Shown: piece by piece, positions 24,151-34,525 of the stretch
Numbering within the stretch: the stretch's first letter is position 1
Layout: every line of letters begins with the position of its first letter
Source of the DNA: Gordius sp. MW1
Taxonomy: Eukaryota > Nematomorpha > Gordioida > Gordea > Gordiidae
Length of the DNA: 64,000 nucleotides
Direction: 5' to 3'
NCBI GenBank assembly: GCA_964036665.1
Contig: OZ038529.1
Location: forward strand, 24,934,060 to 24,998,059
Translations under genes and position numbers: made by a program
The notes under the pieces: model-generated
Database searches by the model: none
Told to the model about the DNA's origin: nothing
Seen by the model: only the letters and a program-made list of their open reading frames with translations

Positions 24151-26196
24151 GGATGATCGCGCAAATGAAATGTTTCACGCTCGAGCAACTCCGCTCTTGA
24201 AGGTTGCAGGCTTGGGGGGCGACATTAACAAAAGGTGGGACACCGTTGCAAATGTTCTAAAGGAAACGGCCTTTCAAATCTTGGGACGAACTAAGGGCGG
24301 CAGAGCTCACAAGCGTAAACTATGGAGGTGGAATGACTCGGTCAAAGAGGCTATAGAAGAAAAGAAGGCGTTGTACCTACGATGGTACAAAACGAAGAAA
24401 GGAGAAGACTACGTGGCATATCGTGAAGCGAAACGCAAAGCTAAGATAGCGGTTGCGATAGCGAAGAACGAGGCTTACACCGATATGGCAAACAAGCTCG
24501 ATACCAAGGGCGGCGACATAGTCATGTATAAACTCGCAAAGATCAGGGAGAAAAAAAGTCGAGATGTCGGGACACTGAAAATCATTAAAAGCGAAGAGGG
24601 ACGAACGTTGTGCAAACCGAAGGAAGTCATCAAAAGATGGAAAGATTATTTCCAAAATATGATAAACAAAACAAATGATAGAAGACCGCTAGAGAGGGTG
24701 GAACCGAACTCGAACTTGGTTTTACCATTGCAGGCTTATGAAGTAGGAGCGCAACTAACGAAGATGCGGAAAGGGAAAGCGCTAGGTCCCGATGATTTAC
24801 CGATCGAAGCTTGGCTTGGGTGCAAAGGAGAAGGAATCGACATAATGACAGGCCTATTTAACGCTATGCTGTATGAGAGTCGTATCCCTGACCAATGGAG
24901 GGAAAGTACGATCATACCCATATACAAAGGCAAAGGAGACGCGCAGGAATGTGGCAACTTTAGAGGTATCAAATTGACCTGCCACTCACTAAAACTACTA
25001 GAAAGGGTGCTAGTGAAAAGGCTCAATGACGAAGATTGTCTCTCACCCAATCAGTTTGGATTCGTGGCCGGTAAATCAACGATGGATCCAATCTTTGCGT
25101 TGAAGCAGACGATGGAAAAATATGGCGACATAAGAAAGAACTTACACATGGTCTTCATCGATTTAGAAAAGGCCTACGATACGGTTCCGAGAGACTTAAT
25201 ATGGTGGTCCCTTAGAGCCAGAAATATACCCGAAGGATATGTTCGACTTCAAGGAAATGTATAATGGCGCGGTTGCATCTGTTGGGACTACCGTAGGAGA
25301 AACGAAACCCTTCCGAATAATGACTGGACTACATCAAGGGTCAGCGTTAAGCCCATTCTTGTTTAATCTAATTATGGATACAATAACAAAGGACTTGCAC
25401 AAGCCAGCCCCTTGGACTATGCTATATGCCGATGATATTGTCCTATGCGATGAAACAAGAGAAGGGGTTTTTCATCAGGCAAAAAAATGGTCAGAACGTT
25501 TTTCGGAATTCGGTCTAAAGGTCAGCGAGAAGAAAACGGTTTACATGCAAATGATGGGCGGTAGTCCGCAAATGCACAAAAATGACGGTCCAATTTACAC
25601 GGAGGTCAATAAGTTCACATATCTTGGCTCGCTATTACCTTAAGAGGCTGGATGTACCGCCGAAGTCCATTCTCGGATCAAGAAAGCATGGCTCAAGTGG
25701 CGCAGCATCTCCGGTGTCATGTGTGACAAAAAGATACCAATTTGGTTGAAAAGCAAGGCGTACAAAACCATCGTGCGACCGGTCTTGCTTTACGGGAGCG
25801 AAACATGGGCTGTAACCACCGCGGAGGAGAAACTCTTGCAAGCCACGGAAATGAGAATGGTGCGATGGAGCTTAGGCTACACCAAGCTGGATCGCATGAC
25901 GACGAATCCTTAATGACAAAGATGGGTATACAAGCGACGAAGGACTTCTTACGAGAAAATCGACTGCGGTGGTACGGCCATGTATTACGAAGAGACGAGG
26001 ACGATGTCACACGGCGAACGCTGGAGATGGACGTGCCTGGAAGAAGAGGAAGGGGCAGACCACGTGCCACCTGAAACGACTGGTCGAAAAGGATATGGAC
26101 GTCAAACAGATGGAAATTGGCATGGCATGTACGCGACTCAGATGGAAGAGGCTGCTAAAAACTTACCCCACGTCTGTGGGATTTTCAACACGATAA
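24130..26196 (+). pseudogene. RTE reverse transcriptase and C-terminal region
   Basis: Motifs run in order: KGKALGPDDLPIEAW, GFVAGKSTMDPIFAL, HMVFIDLEKAYDTVPRDLIW (first catalytic Asp), GLHQGSALSPFLFNLIMD and MLYADDIVL (catalytic YADD). The C-terminal thumb and tail continue with VRPVLLYGSETWAV and LRWYGHVLRRDEDDVTRR. Breaks are a frameshift near 25250, an in-frame stop at 25641-25643 (after YLGSLLP) and frameshifts near 25900 and 26075. The few breaks against otherwise perfect motifs suggest loss of function not long ago. Confidence 0.88.
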
Positions 26197-26256
26197 AGAA
26201 GAATAGATTCTATTGTTTGTTTTTTATTGATATAATATGCTTATTTTGAATTGCAG

Positions 26257-26325
26257 ATGTCTGGTAAATATAAAAGTACTCTTTTACACTACTTTAGTAA
26301 AAAGGAAAAGCCTAATAAAAAGATG
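26257..26325 (+). pseudogene. First exon of the surrounding hAT transposase
   Basis: After TTGCAG, a frame begins MSGKYKSTLLHYFSKKEKP and ends at AAGATG followed by GTAAAT, a good 5' splice site. M-S-x-K-...-TLL.FF is a common start of hAT transposases. The Helitron at 26387-27774 sits in the following intron. Confidence 0.55.
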
Positions 26326-26386
26326 GTAAATATGATTTAATTTGGAATAATTTTAATTATATATGGGTATTTGTGTTTATATAATA

Positions 26387-27774
26387 CTAGATGAACCCGG
26401 CAAACGTTGTTTTGCCATTTACCCGGGTTCCCGATGCTGGTTCCGTTACACAACTTAGGTGGATTTAAATTGTGAAGGATCATTATGAATCAATTTGTGA
26501 GGTGGCATTCCCGATGGTTCCAATGAATTTAGAAATTCAGTTGGATAATTTACCGCCTGATCTGCATCGATAACTGTGTCAACAGATGTGTAAGTAAATG
26601 GTTCACCGGGAATGTTCAATAGAATGCGATTATTTATTTTGTTCAGGTCGTCATTCTTCGGAGCCAAGATAGCCCGTTTATAAAGCCAGTCGTGATTTGT
26701 GAAGTTAATAAGAATTTCCGGGAACACCATATTTACGACATCTTCAATTGATGACTGTATTTTGCAAAAGTGCGATTGAAATGATATTTCGTGCGTTGTA
26801 GGTTCAATTGGAAATTTACCGTCTCCCAAGTCCAACAGTTGGTTAGCAAATGGTTGCGCCGAATCATTTTGAAGTAAATGAACACGCATGTTGGTGGTTA
26901 GCGTGATTATCTTCACACTTCTCCAAAGATATGACGCTTTCAGGCAAGCATTAAGCTCATCTGAGGGTGTTGACTTTGGGATGACTGGCAAGGTTTGACG
27001 GAAGTCACCGGCTAGCAGCAAGAGAGCTCCTCCCATAGGACGTGCAAACTGTCTCAAATCTCGGAGTATACAATCCAGCGCCTCGAGTGCTTTTTTATGT
27101 GCCATCGTACATTCATCCCAAATGATGATTGTGCATATTTTTATCGCATTCGAGAGTGTCAGGAATGAAGTGTGAAATTTTGAATCAAATCGGTCTGGTA
27201 GATTTCTAAAATTGTTAGCGGCTCCAATTATTTGTAGATTGTCGGGATGGAAAAAAAGGCTCCGATTATTTGTAGATTATCGGGATGGAAAATTTTTTTT
27301 TTGCATTCCGGAGTGTGAGAAATGAAGTGTAAAATTTTAAACCAAATCGGTCTAGGAGTTTTCCAAAATTGTTGGCGGCTCCGATTATTTGTAGATTGTC
27401 GGGATGGAAAAAAAAGGCTCCGATTATTTGTAGATTAACGGGATAGAAAAAAATTTACCTTTAAAACAATTCTGATTATTTGTATTGTTTCTGAATAAAA
27501 ATAAACGTCTTATCATTATTAAATTTGATTGTTGTCACAATATGACGTCATATGACGTCTTTATTAAGTGCCAAAACTTTTAAAACAAAAAAACGTGACC
27601 CCTCAAAAACTATTGGACCGATTAGGCTCGAACAAATCTTAAAACATGCTCCGGAGTTTGGGGAATAAACTGTGAAATTTTGAGCCAAATCGGTCTGGTA
27701 GTTTTACAAATTTGGTGGTGGCATACACACAAACATACAAACAAACACACATAGTTTCATTTTTATATATAAGA
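26387..27774 (-). mobile_element. Deleted Helitron (copy 3) with helicase remnant
   Basis: On the minus strand the element starts TCTTATATATAAAAATG at 27774 (preceded by A) and ends with CTAG at 26387 (followed by T), after the hairpin sequence GGCAAAACAACGTTTGCC. Its 5' part matches copy 2 at 8062. The region 27165-27480 has repeated CTCCGATTATTTGTAGATT units. Only a middle slice of the helicase survives, fused by deletion to the 5' end; Rep is absent. It lies within the intron of the hAT at 22737-28521. Confidence 0.88.
26455..27165 (-). pseudogene. Helitron Pif1-like helicase, middle fragment
   Basis: The frame includes IIIWDECTMAHKKALEALD (Walker B DE), LLLLAGDFRQTLPVIP (motif III) and LTTNMRVHL, then YKRAILAPKND and a PSGMPPHKL segment. 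These are hallmarks of the Helitron Rep-helicase C-terminal domain. Motif I (the nucleotide-binding loop) and the final motifs are missing on either side. No internal stop lies between the DE motif and the end at 26455. Confidence 0.88.
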
Positions 27775-28119
27775 TAAGACATGAATATGTTTGTTTGAAA
27801 TAGGTAAAGATGGGACTGAATTAAAAAAACTCTTGTTTTATCCCTTACTATGGGAAATTATGGTAATTATTTTTAAGTTTAAATATATATAAGTTAAAGG
27901 CAGATATTATTCTGCTTCCAGCAGTGAAATTCACATGAACTCTGAAAGAGGCAAAAAGATTTTGGTTTTAATATAGAAGTATTATATATATTTTCATGTT
28001 TTAGGTCAAGATGAAAATTGTAATTCTGCTGGAGTGGGGAAAACTGTCTCTTCTTTTTCTTATGATAAAAATGCTGGTAATTAAAATTATGCAAGTTGTT
28101 TTTATTTTATTAATATATA

Positions 28120-28313
28120 TTGATAAAGATGAGTGTATTGGCAGCTCTACTAATTGCTCAGTCTCTGAAAGTGAAAAACATGGGCAAAATTTAAAACTTA
28201 AACCATCATATAAATTTATGATTTCATGGACATCTAAATACAAATGGCTATTTGATGAAGCCTTAGGTGGGGCTTTATGCTCTGTCTGTTCTCTTTACAA
28301 CATACTTTCTTAA
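28120..28313 (+). pseudogene. Zinc-finger-like exon of the hAT transposase
   Basis: This part of an open frame reads KPSYKFMISWTSKYKWLFDE followed by ALGGALCSVCSLY. The W-x-x-K-Y-x-W-L-...-C-x-x-C layout resembles the N-terminal BED/TTF-type finger of hAT proteins. It is downstream of the MSGKYK exon in the same element and strand. A stop follows, then the C-runs of the right end. Confidence 0.45.
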
Positions 28314-28529
28314 AAGAACACTTGCCCGTTAAAATATTACATGTATTTATTTAATGATTATGCGTGTATGTATCTATTTATACATCACTTATATCACCAA
28401 TAAAAATCAATAAATATAATACAAAATGGTTTAGCATTTAAAAAAATTTATACCCCCCCCCCCCCGGAAGTTAAAAATACCCCCCCCCCCCCCGGGAAGA
28501 TTTTTTATGAAAGAAACCCTGTAACAGAG

Positions 28530-29089
28530 TTACATGTATAAGCGTACTAAGAAAAAGGGCATATTGGTTAAATACAAAGATTTATATCATGATCGTCTAA
28601 AATGGGTCAATAGTCGACAAAAGATTTAAAGTTGTATCGTACAGTAAGAATCTCAAGTTATTGCCTGAGCATAAAAGACGTGGAAAGTCTAGATTTTGGA
28701 GAACGTGTCCGCATGTCTTAAAGAAATCAAGAAATAAGAGCACGTGGCAGCAACAGGGATAAAAATATTAGGATGCCAAAAGGGCAGAATATTTTGTCTT
28801 TTTATCGTTATAGTCCCTCTGCAATGGCGATAAGGACGTAATTAATGGGAAAGAGCTAAAAGGTCTATAAAAGTAAAGTCCCATTTAAGGAATAGGCCAT
28901 TTTGCCAGGTGATTAGAAAAGAACCATCAGGGCGCATCCCTTTGCTAGAGAAGGATTCGAAGGCTCAAAAAATTGAAGGAATTTTTACCTTTGTATTAAT
29001 AAAATGATTTTGTTGTACTTTACATATTTTTCTTTAACCGAAAATTTATTTCCAAATAATTATGTATATTATATGCTAAAATATTTTAA
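28530..29089. other. No gene recognised
   Basis: Low-complexity AT-rich sequence with a lone GGTCTATAAAAG near 28870. No family exon follows, so I do not call a promoter. Confidence 0.35.
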
Positions 29090-29620
29090 ATTAATGAGCT
29101 CGCATTGAACCATGGATTGAGATTCTATTAGATTTTACAATTTCCTTGGTGATTTTCTGCTTGATGTAAAAAAATTCTTTGGGTTCATGTGTAATAGAGG
29201 TTATATGTTTTGATATTTGTTTGAGGAATTGGGTGCCCTCGGGACCTAAATTACCCAGGGTCGTGGCCACTACTGGTACAAAAATAATATTGCTAAGGTA
29301 TTTGATTTAAATTTGTTTGTAAGGCAGTGTATCTGTCATATTTGTCTCCTAAGGTTTTTAATGTAATTAATTCCCAACCTTAAAGCAATGAACACGAAAG
29401 CTCAAAGTCGTCAAACAGCATTCCCAATAGGTTGCTAAGATAGGTTTCAAGCCACTCGTGACCAAATCATCAATAGTGAGGGAACTAATCTGTAATGCTG
29501 GCTATCATCGCCGCTTTATAAGAGGTATTCAACGGAGCGTGATACTAGTCCAGAATCACTTTCCTTCTGCCTCATACTTTGTGGTTAAATAGTCTCGGGT
29601 GTGAGGTTCAAATTCCAAAG
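29090..29620 (-). mobile_element. Second fragment of the LINE C-terminal domain
   Basis: Minus-strand frames read VPVVATTLGNLGPEGTQFL followed by KQISKHITSI, matching the IPVVATTSGNLGTG part of the fragment at 74-406, with LKTLGDKYDRYT upstream. Frame changes and stops are frequent. It is an older, more decayed copy of the same domain. Confidence 0.55.
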
Positions 29621-30828
29621 CTCCAAGGCTTTAGCATAGGGTCGGAGTTTTGTGTTGTAGGTTTAAAAATTAACCCTTTAAGAATTTGAAAAGGCCCATC
29701 TTCAGGATAAATAAAAATAGGATGCGAAATGAGAATAGATGATTATAGTATATACAATACCTTGAACCCTTTTAATTAATATGTATGAATGATAATAACT
29801 TGAGAATAAAATCGTGACCCTTAACTTACCATTTTTCGCACAAAGTATTTATTAAGCTGGTTATTTAAAATAATTTCATGATTTCATAACACACCAATTT
29901 TTGTTAAACAATTTATTTAGTTTAGCTACAGACGACAGTTATGACCATTGTCACTAAAACAGACAATTGACATTAGGTCCTTTTAGTTGAACACCTAAGG
30001 TTCTACTAAATAGAACCCACGTCTTTCTACCACACAGGTACCACATAAGACTTCTAATTGACTTTGCTGGTTAAATTCTCGCTTTAATAAAATTTGTCTA
30101 GTATGAAATTAAATTTCAGTTTGCTGAGTAAAAAATTATTAAGCAATATTGGAATAAAATGCTGAACGAATGAAACTGAGCATTAAAATATTTATTTAAC
30201 ATTTTAATATTTTAATGAACATTCGATTATTCTACTGAGCATTTAAATAGTCTACTGACAAAAATTGAATTAAGGTTTTTATTACAGTTATAGAAAGCAG
30301 GGGTAGCACTAAAATGAAGATTACAGAATAGTGAGATTTCTTGGAGTAAGAGAAACTTATCGTTAGTTTTCATTCACAAATCTTAGACTGCTACATAAGC
30401 AGTTTGTCAACACAATTATTTTTAGAAAATATGGATTAAACAAAATCAGTGGTAATCATGCTAATATACAGGTCTTAAGAGTTTTTATAATTTAGCCTTA
30501 AACCTTGTCTCTGTTCTAAATAAGATTTAAAGTTATAAAGAAAACCCAGACACTGCCAAAGATAATATTTACTTGATAAAGTGACTCACTAACTATAAAT
30601 GCTATTTGAGGTACAAGTAAATAAGAATATATAAAATTGGCATATAAAGTTGTTTGTCTACACCTATTTATGATCTAATTAATAACTTAAATGATATGAC
30701 ATCATTTAATATTTACCTTATACCAGTTTTGTCTAGTGTAGAGCAATGCTAGTGTTTTGAAGACATTTAGATGACGTTTATAGATGTTTAAAAATTTGTT
30801 CAAATATTGACAAATTGCATTCCCCTCT
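29621..30828. other. Upstream region of gene C, no other feature
   Basis: AT-rich sequence without recognisable coding or repeats. Confidence 0.35.
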
Positions 30829-30837
30829 TATATAAAA
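30829..30837 (+). promoter_or_regulatory. TATA box of gene C
   Basis: TATATAAAA lies 96 bases before the start codon, the same arrangement as in genes A and B. Confidence 0.6.
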
Positions 30838-30924
30838 TGTCATTAGTTCGTTAATTTATCCATACAATCTTTTTCCTCCTATAACAATCTTCGGATATTA
30901 CCTCGTTTAAAAACACACACTACC

Positions 30925-31734
30925 ATGGGTACCTATATATATCTGGTCGCCGTCCTTTTTGCTTTGGGAGCCAAGATCGAATGTAAAGATTATTTAACTT
31001 TATCATTTTATTATATATCATTTAAATTTTAGGTTGCGAAATGATGTTGAATGGCAAAAGAATAAATAATCCCCTGCCTTTTCTTATTCAAAAGGTAATG
31101 ATTATTTTATTTAAAAATTCAATCTTCGATGAATTTATTAGTTATGTTTTGTAAAATGCTATAATCCATAGGTATATTTTTAGCATTCCCCTTCAGACAA
31201 GACAATTTTATTACCCTAAATGATTGCATGGGAACACTGTCTTTAAGTTCTTTAGCTGGCAAACGTATATGTAAGTTATATTGGCCTTATATTAGTATTA
31301 ATTATAGCTTACATATCTAAGTGTAATAGCTATTAATTCTTAATTATTTAAACTACAATTTATTGTTTTTTAGTTTTCCAGGTCAATCAAAAAGTCGTGC
31401 CCTACGATTTGGGAGAAGCGGGCCAATAGAGTTTGGTTCAGGTCGAGATAATGTTGGAGCTTTAATACCTAACAGGAAAACTATAACATTGGCGCCATCT
31501 GCAAGAAAATTCGGAAATTTGATCCATTACTTATACCAAATTGATAATGCTGGAGCTAATAGCCCTATATCTTTAAATGTACGAGATACATGCCTAACAT
31601 TCAATTATTTTATAAATCTTGTGATTATTTCTTAGATGTATAAGATACATGTATGTATTAACTTATTTGTTTTGTACTATTAGATCGGTTCTTCTTCAGA
31701 TGCAATCATATTCGAATTCAACTTCAGACGTTAA
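30925..31734 (+). pseudogene. Small secreted protein, family member C (broken)
   Basis: The five-exon layout is kept, with exon 1 at 30925-30982, exon 2 at 31033-31094 and exon 5 at 31684-31734. It begins MGTYIYLVAVLFALGAKIE (signal peptide) and keeps FITLNDC, SLSSLAGKR, QVNQKV, NRKTITLAPS and the final FEFNFRR. Exon 2 is 62 instead of 66 bases, and exon 4 has lost one base in the GEAGPI segment (GGGCCAATAGAG), so the frame shifts twice and meets a stop. All splice sites still look usable. Either this is a young pseudogene or the two indels are assembly errors; the strong conservation elsewhere favours recent decay. Confidence 0.8.
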
Positions 31735-31806
31735 TAGCATCCCAAATATATTTTATGCATATTTATTTATTTAATACTATATATTTGTACTCGTGCAATT
31801 CAACCG

Positions 31807-31812
31807 AATAAA
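31807..31812 (+). promoter_or_regulatory. Polyadenylation signal of gene C
   Basis: AATAAA lies 73 bases after the stop codon of gene C, a suitable distance for 3' end formation. Confidence 0.55.
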
Positions 31813-33934
31813 CCTTTAATATTTCATAGCTAAATTGTGTAAATATACCTACAAAGTTATTTTAAACAAAAAAGTATTATGAAAAACTAATTAAGCAAAC
31901 GAAAAACATTTGGCAGTTTTAAGTGTCAATATAAACAGAAAATCGGAATCATTATTTGTCATTTCAATGCTATCGCAATTTTCGAATGTTTACCTCGCAT
32001 ATGATTTTTATAGTTTTTTATAGTTTCATTTAATAAAAAATGCCTCTTTAAAAAAAATAGAAAAATTTAGAAAATGTAAATGTTAAAATTTAAATTATAG
32101 GCCTAGTTTGGTTTTCTTTCTTTGACCATCAACTGGTAGTCGGTAACCTTCAGATTTGCAATTCACCAAGTTTTTTCAAATCTTTGGCAAAGCTACTTGT
32201 TTAATATGGGTGAGTTATGCGTTTTTGCATTTGTTTTATCAATGTTAAATGAATCAACTTTTAGACGTTTCGTTGCAATATCCATCTTAACCAAGTCATA
32301 ACATTAATTTTAAAAAAAACCTTAATGTGTTGAGTTGATACAAAAGCGTCTGTTTAATAGAATTTAGACAATTATAATGTAATAAACAATAAGGAAACTA
32401 GAATCCTACTCAACTCAACTACTGCACAATTCATTTTGCACAAAAATTATAATTTAAACATTATTATATAAGTATATCTATTATATATAACAATATAAAA
32501 TATTGTAAATGCATATTAACTTATTATAAAGCGTTTAATCTAACCTATGAAAGAAAATATATAGACAGCAATAAAAAATTTAAACTTCATATATTATATG
32601 CTTAATATGAAAGAAAATATATATGCAGCAATAAAAAAGTTACTCTTCATATATTATATGCTTAATATATGTTTTTGCAACCTTTTAAAGCGTTTATAAC
32701 ATGATTAAATATAAAATTAATTAGTAATAAGCATGCTTTGCAAATTTTAACTACATTTTGATTGGTTGTAGATTCCGTGAGCGATAGACCAGTTGAGCAA
32801 ATACGCCATGGGCCAATGACAAAAAAATTAATTTAAAAAAATTATGTTTTGCCCCCCCCCCCCTAATCCAAAACCTGGCTACGCTAATGGATAATACAAA
32901 ATAAGGCTGAAATAAACAAAATACTCAATTTTTTTATGGTGAAGTGTGATTAATGTTTGTAAAAACTATAAAAACGTCAACAAGGCTGTAAGACTAAAGA
33001 CTATTTTATATTCCCCCATATTCTTATCCAAGTAATATTCAATAACCAAATACATGTAAACGTATGAGTCCTTAACCTTTTAGATTTTCATATACATATA
33101 TTTTAAATAGATAGATCGCTTCTGTACATTAGACGATTGACCTGTTAGGCGACAACCAATTAGGGTTAGGGTTATATTAATTGTATAATGTAATATATAT
33201 TATATTGTATTGTATTTAATCTGTTGTATAATATTTATTTTATTGTATTATATTTATGGTATTATATCATATTTATACTATATTATTTTAATTTTTAATT
33301 TGCATAATGATTATGTTGCAGTCACGTGTTCAATGATCGCGAACTGAAAAATCGTCTAATGAACCAGATTCAGATAGATAAGCCAGCTCTATGGCAAACT
33401 CATTGAGTAATATCGAAACATATAAATTCAGGATCATTAAATGTTTGCGAAACTATAATATTTTGTATTGCGGATGTTAATAAATATATTCTCTGTATAT
33501 AGACAGATAAGAAAACTCAATTTCAAATTCATTTGTTAATCGAACCTTATATAAATTTATGATACATCAAATGTTTGCGAATGTATAATATTTTTTATTG
33601 GTAAAAACATGTATAGATACATTTATAACATATAAATATATATCATTTTAAATAACATATGTATAAGTTCTGTTATTAAAAAATGCCTATTTTACATGAT
33701 ATATATAATTGTACCTATACCCTACTATATTGTAATTAAAAAGTTGCTTGTTGATTTTACTTTTTAATATGTTATAATATTTAATTATATCCCAAAAGTT
33801 GTATTTTTACGTTACCAAATTAAATTAACATTATATTTTTTAATTTAAATATTTAAATTTGGTGTCTTATTTGTGTCGTAGTTGAGCTGCGTTTAATTGA
33901 GTTGAGTAGGATTCAATTTGACAGACAAAGAAAC
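31813..33934. other. AT-rich stretch with small repeats, no gene
   Basis: No coding motif was seen. An inverted repeat pairs 32399-32421 (ATCCTACTCAACTCAACTA) with 33893-33915 and might mark the ends of an unrecognised 1.5 kb element. A small fragment at about 32847-32890 (C-run, then AACCTGGCTACGCTAATGG) is a piece of the GGGCGTAG-type elements. Segments at 33420-33500 and 33540-33600 are imperfect duplicates (AAATGTTTGCGAA). Confidence 0.4.
32548..32667 (+). repeat. Tandem duplication, about 61 bp x 2
   Basis: Two adjacent copies share GAAAGAAAATATATA, AGCAATAAAAAA and CTTCATATATTATATGC with a few differences. Confidence 0.85.
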
Positions 33935-34018
33935 GGGACCGGGTCAAAGTCGCAGAAAAAAAGCAGCCAAAATCAAGATTGGTCAAAACTGATCAAGAAT
34001 GGTCAGGGCTTAACATCT
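33935..34018 (+). mobile_element. End fragment of the Mutator-type MITE
   Basis: GGGACCGGGTCAAAGTCGCA followed by AAAAGCAGC and TTGGTCA repeats matches the terminal inverted repeat of the complete copy at 48628-48876. The matching core and other end appear at 38910-39080, so the 34.0-38.9 kb segment (local duplication plus Ty3) may have interrupted one copy; no matching flanks confirm this. Confidence 0.55.
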
Positions 34019-34038
34019 GTTTATTAATATGATGAATT

Positions 34039-34363
34039 ATAATTTAAGTTTTAACCTATGCAGTACTTTACTTTTATTCATAATTTATATTATATTAATG
34101 AATTTATTAAGAGAAATACTTTACAGGTGTGACTAGATTGATGTTGAATACTAATACTTCCATGGATATGATATTTACAAATTTGGAAATAAATTTGAGC
34201 TTTGGCCTGATCATTTGATATTAAATTTATTAAAATGTTTTGCCTTTACCCTCTACTCATTTAAGTTTTTTTTTATTAATATTTACTAAATTATAACATA
34301 CAAATAAAAGTGGTAATATTTAACATTGCATTAGAATTTAAGTTTTAACCTATAATTATGCAG
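34039..34363 (+). repeat. Left copy of a local tandem duplication, about 0.3 kb
   Basis: This segment (from TTTAAGTTTTAACCTATGCA) is repeated at 38613-38905, on the far side of the Ty3 element. The Ty3 element inserted at TGCAG where the second copy begins, so the duplication came first. Shared landmarks are CAGGTGTGACTAGATTGATG and TGGCCTGATCATTTGATATT. Confidence 0.85.
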
Positions 34364-34525
34364 TGAAGTATATTAGATATTGTCTTATTTCTAGGTGTCT
34401 CAAGTGGTAAGTTTTATTATTCTAATTTAGATCACATGTAACAAAAGAACATATTCCACATGGTATATCGAACTTAAAAAGTATTTATAATAAAACGTAT
34501 ATCATACAAATACACAATCATTACA
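34364..34525 (-). repeat. 3' LTR of Ty3 copy 1
   Basis: 162 bases starting TGAAGTATATT and ending ATTACA on the plus strand (TG...CA on both strands). The partner is 38446-38612. Confidence 0.88.

Larger units (their letters stand above)
23125..26205 (+). mobile_element. RTE-clade LINE, nearly full length, recently inactivated
   Basis: About 3.1 kb of clearly GC-richer sequence encodes, in order, an apurinic-type endonuclease and an RTE reverse transcriptase. The 5' boundary is placed where composition shifts (about 23125), and the 3' boundary just after the frame ends (about 26205); no target duplication was resolved. It is the same family as the decayed copy at 555-5215, and the two align well at the nucleotide level in their 5' parts. 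It lies upstream of the transposase start of the surrounding hAT element. Confidence 0.88.
22737..28521 (+). mobile_element. hAT element carrying an RTE LINE and a Helitron
   Basis: An exact 8-base duplication, TAACAGAG, lies at 22729-22736 and 28522-28529. The ends are CAGGGTTTCTTTCA on both sides (inverted), followed inside by long C/G runs and GCGCCCGGG-type blocks. The 5.8 kb span is inflated by the RTE LINE (23125-26205) and Helitron (26387-27774). Without them the element is about 1.3 kb, with the N-terminal exon and a zinc-finger-like exon of a transposase but no catalytic core. Confidence 0.9.

Noticed and set aside
28860-28880. TATA-like GGTCTATAAAAG as a promoter
   Set aside because: No start codon with a supported coding region or family exon follows.
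30925-31734. Gene C as a functional gene
   Set aside because: Exon 2 is four bases shorter and exon 4 lacks one base relative to A and B, so the joined exons shift frame and meet a stop; no alternative splice site that I could see restores it.
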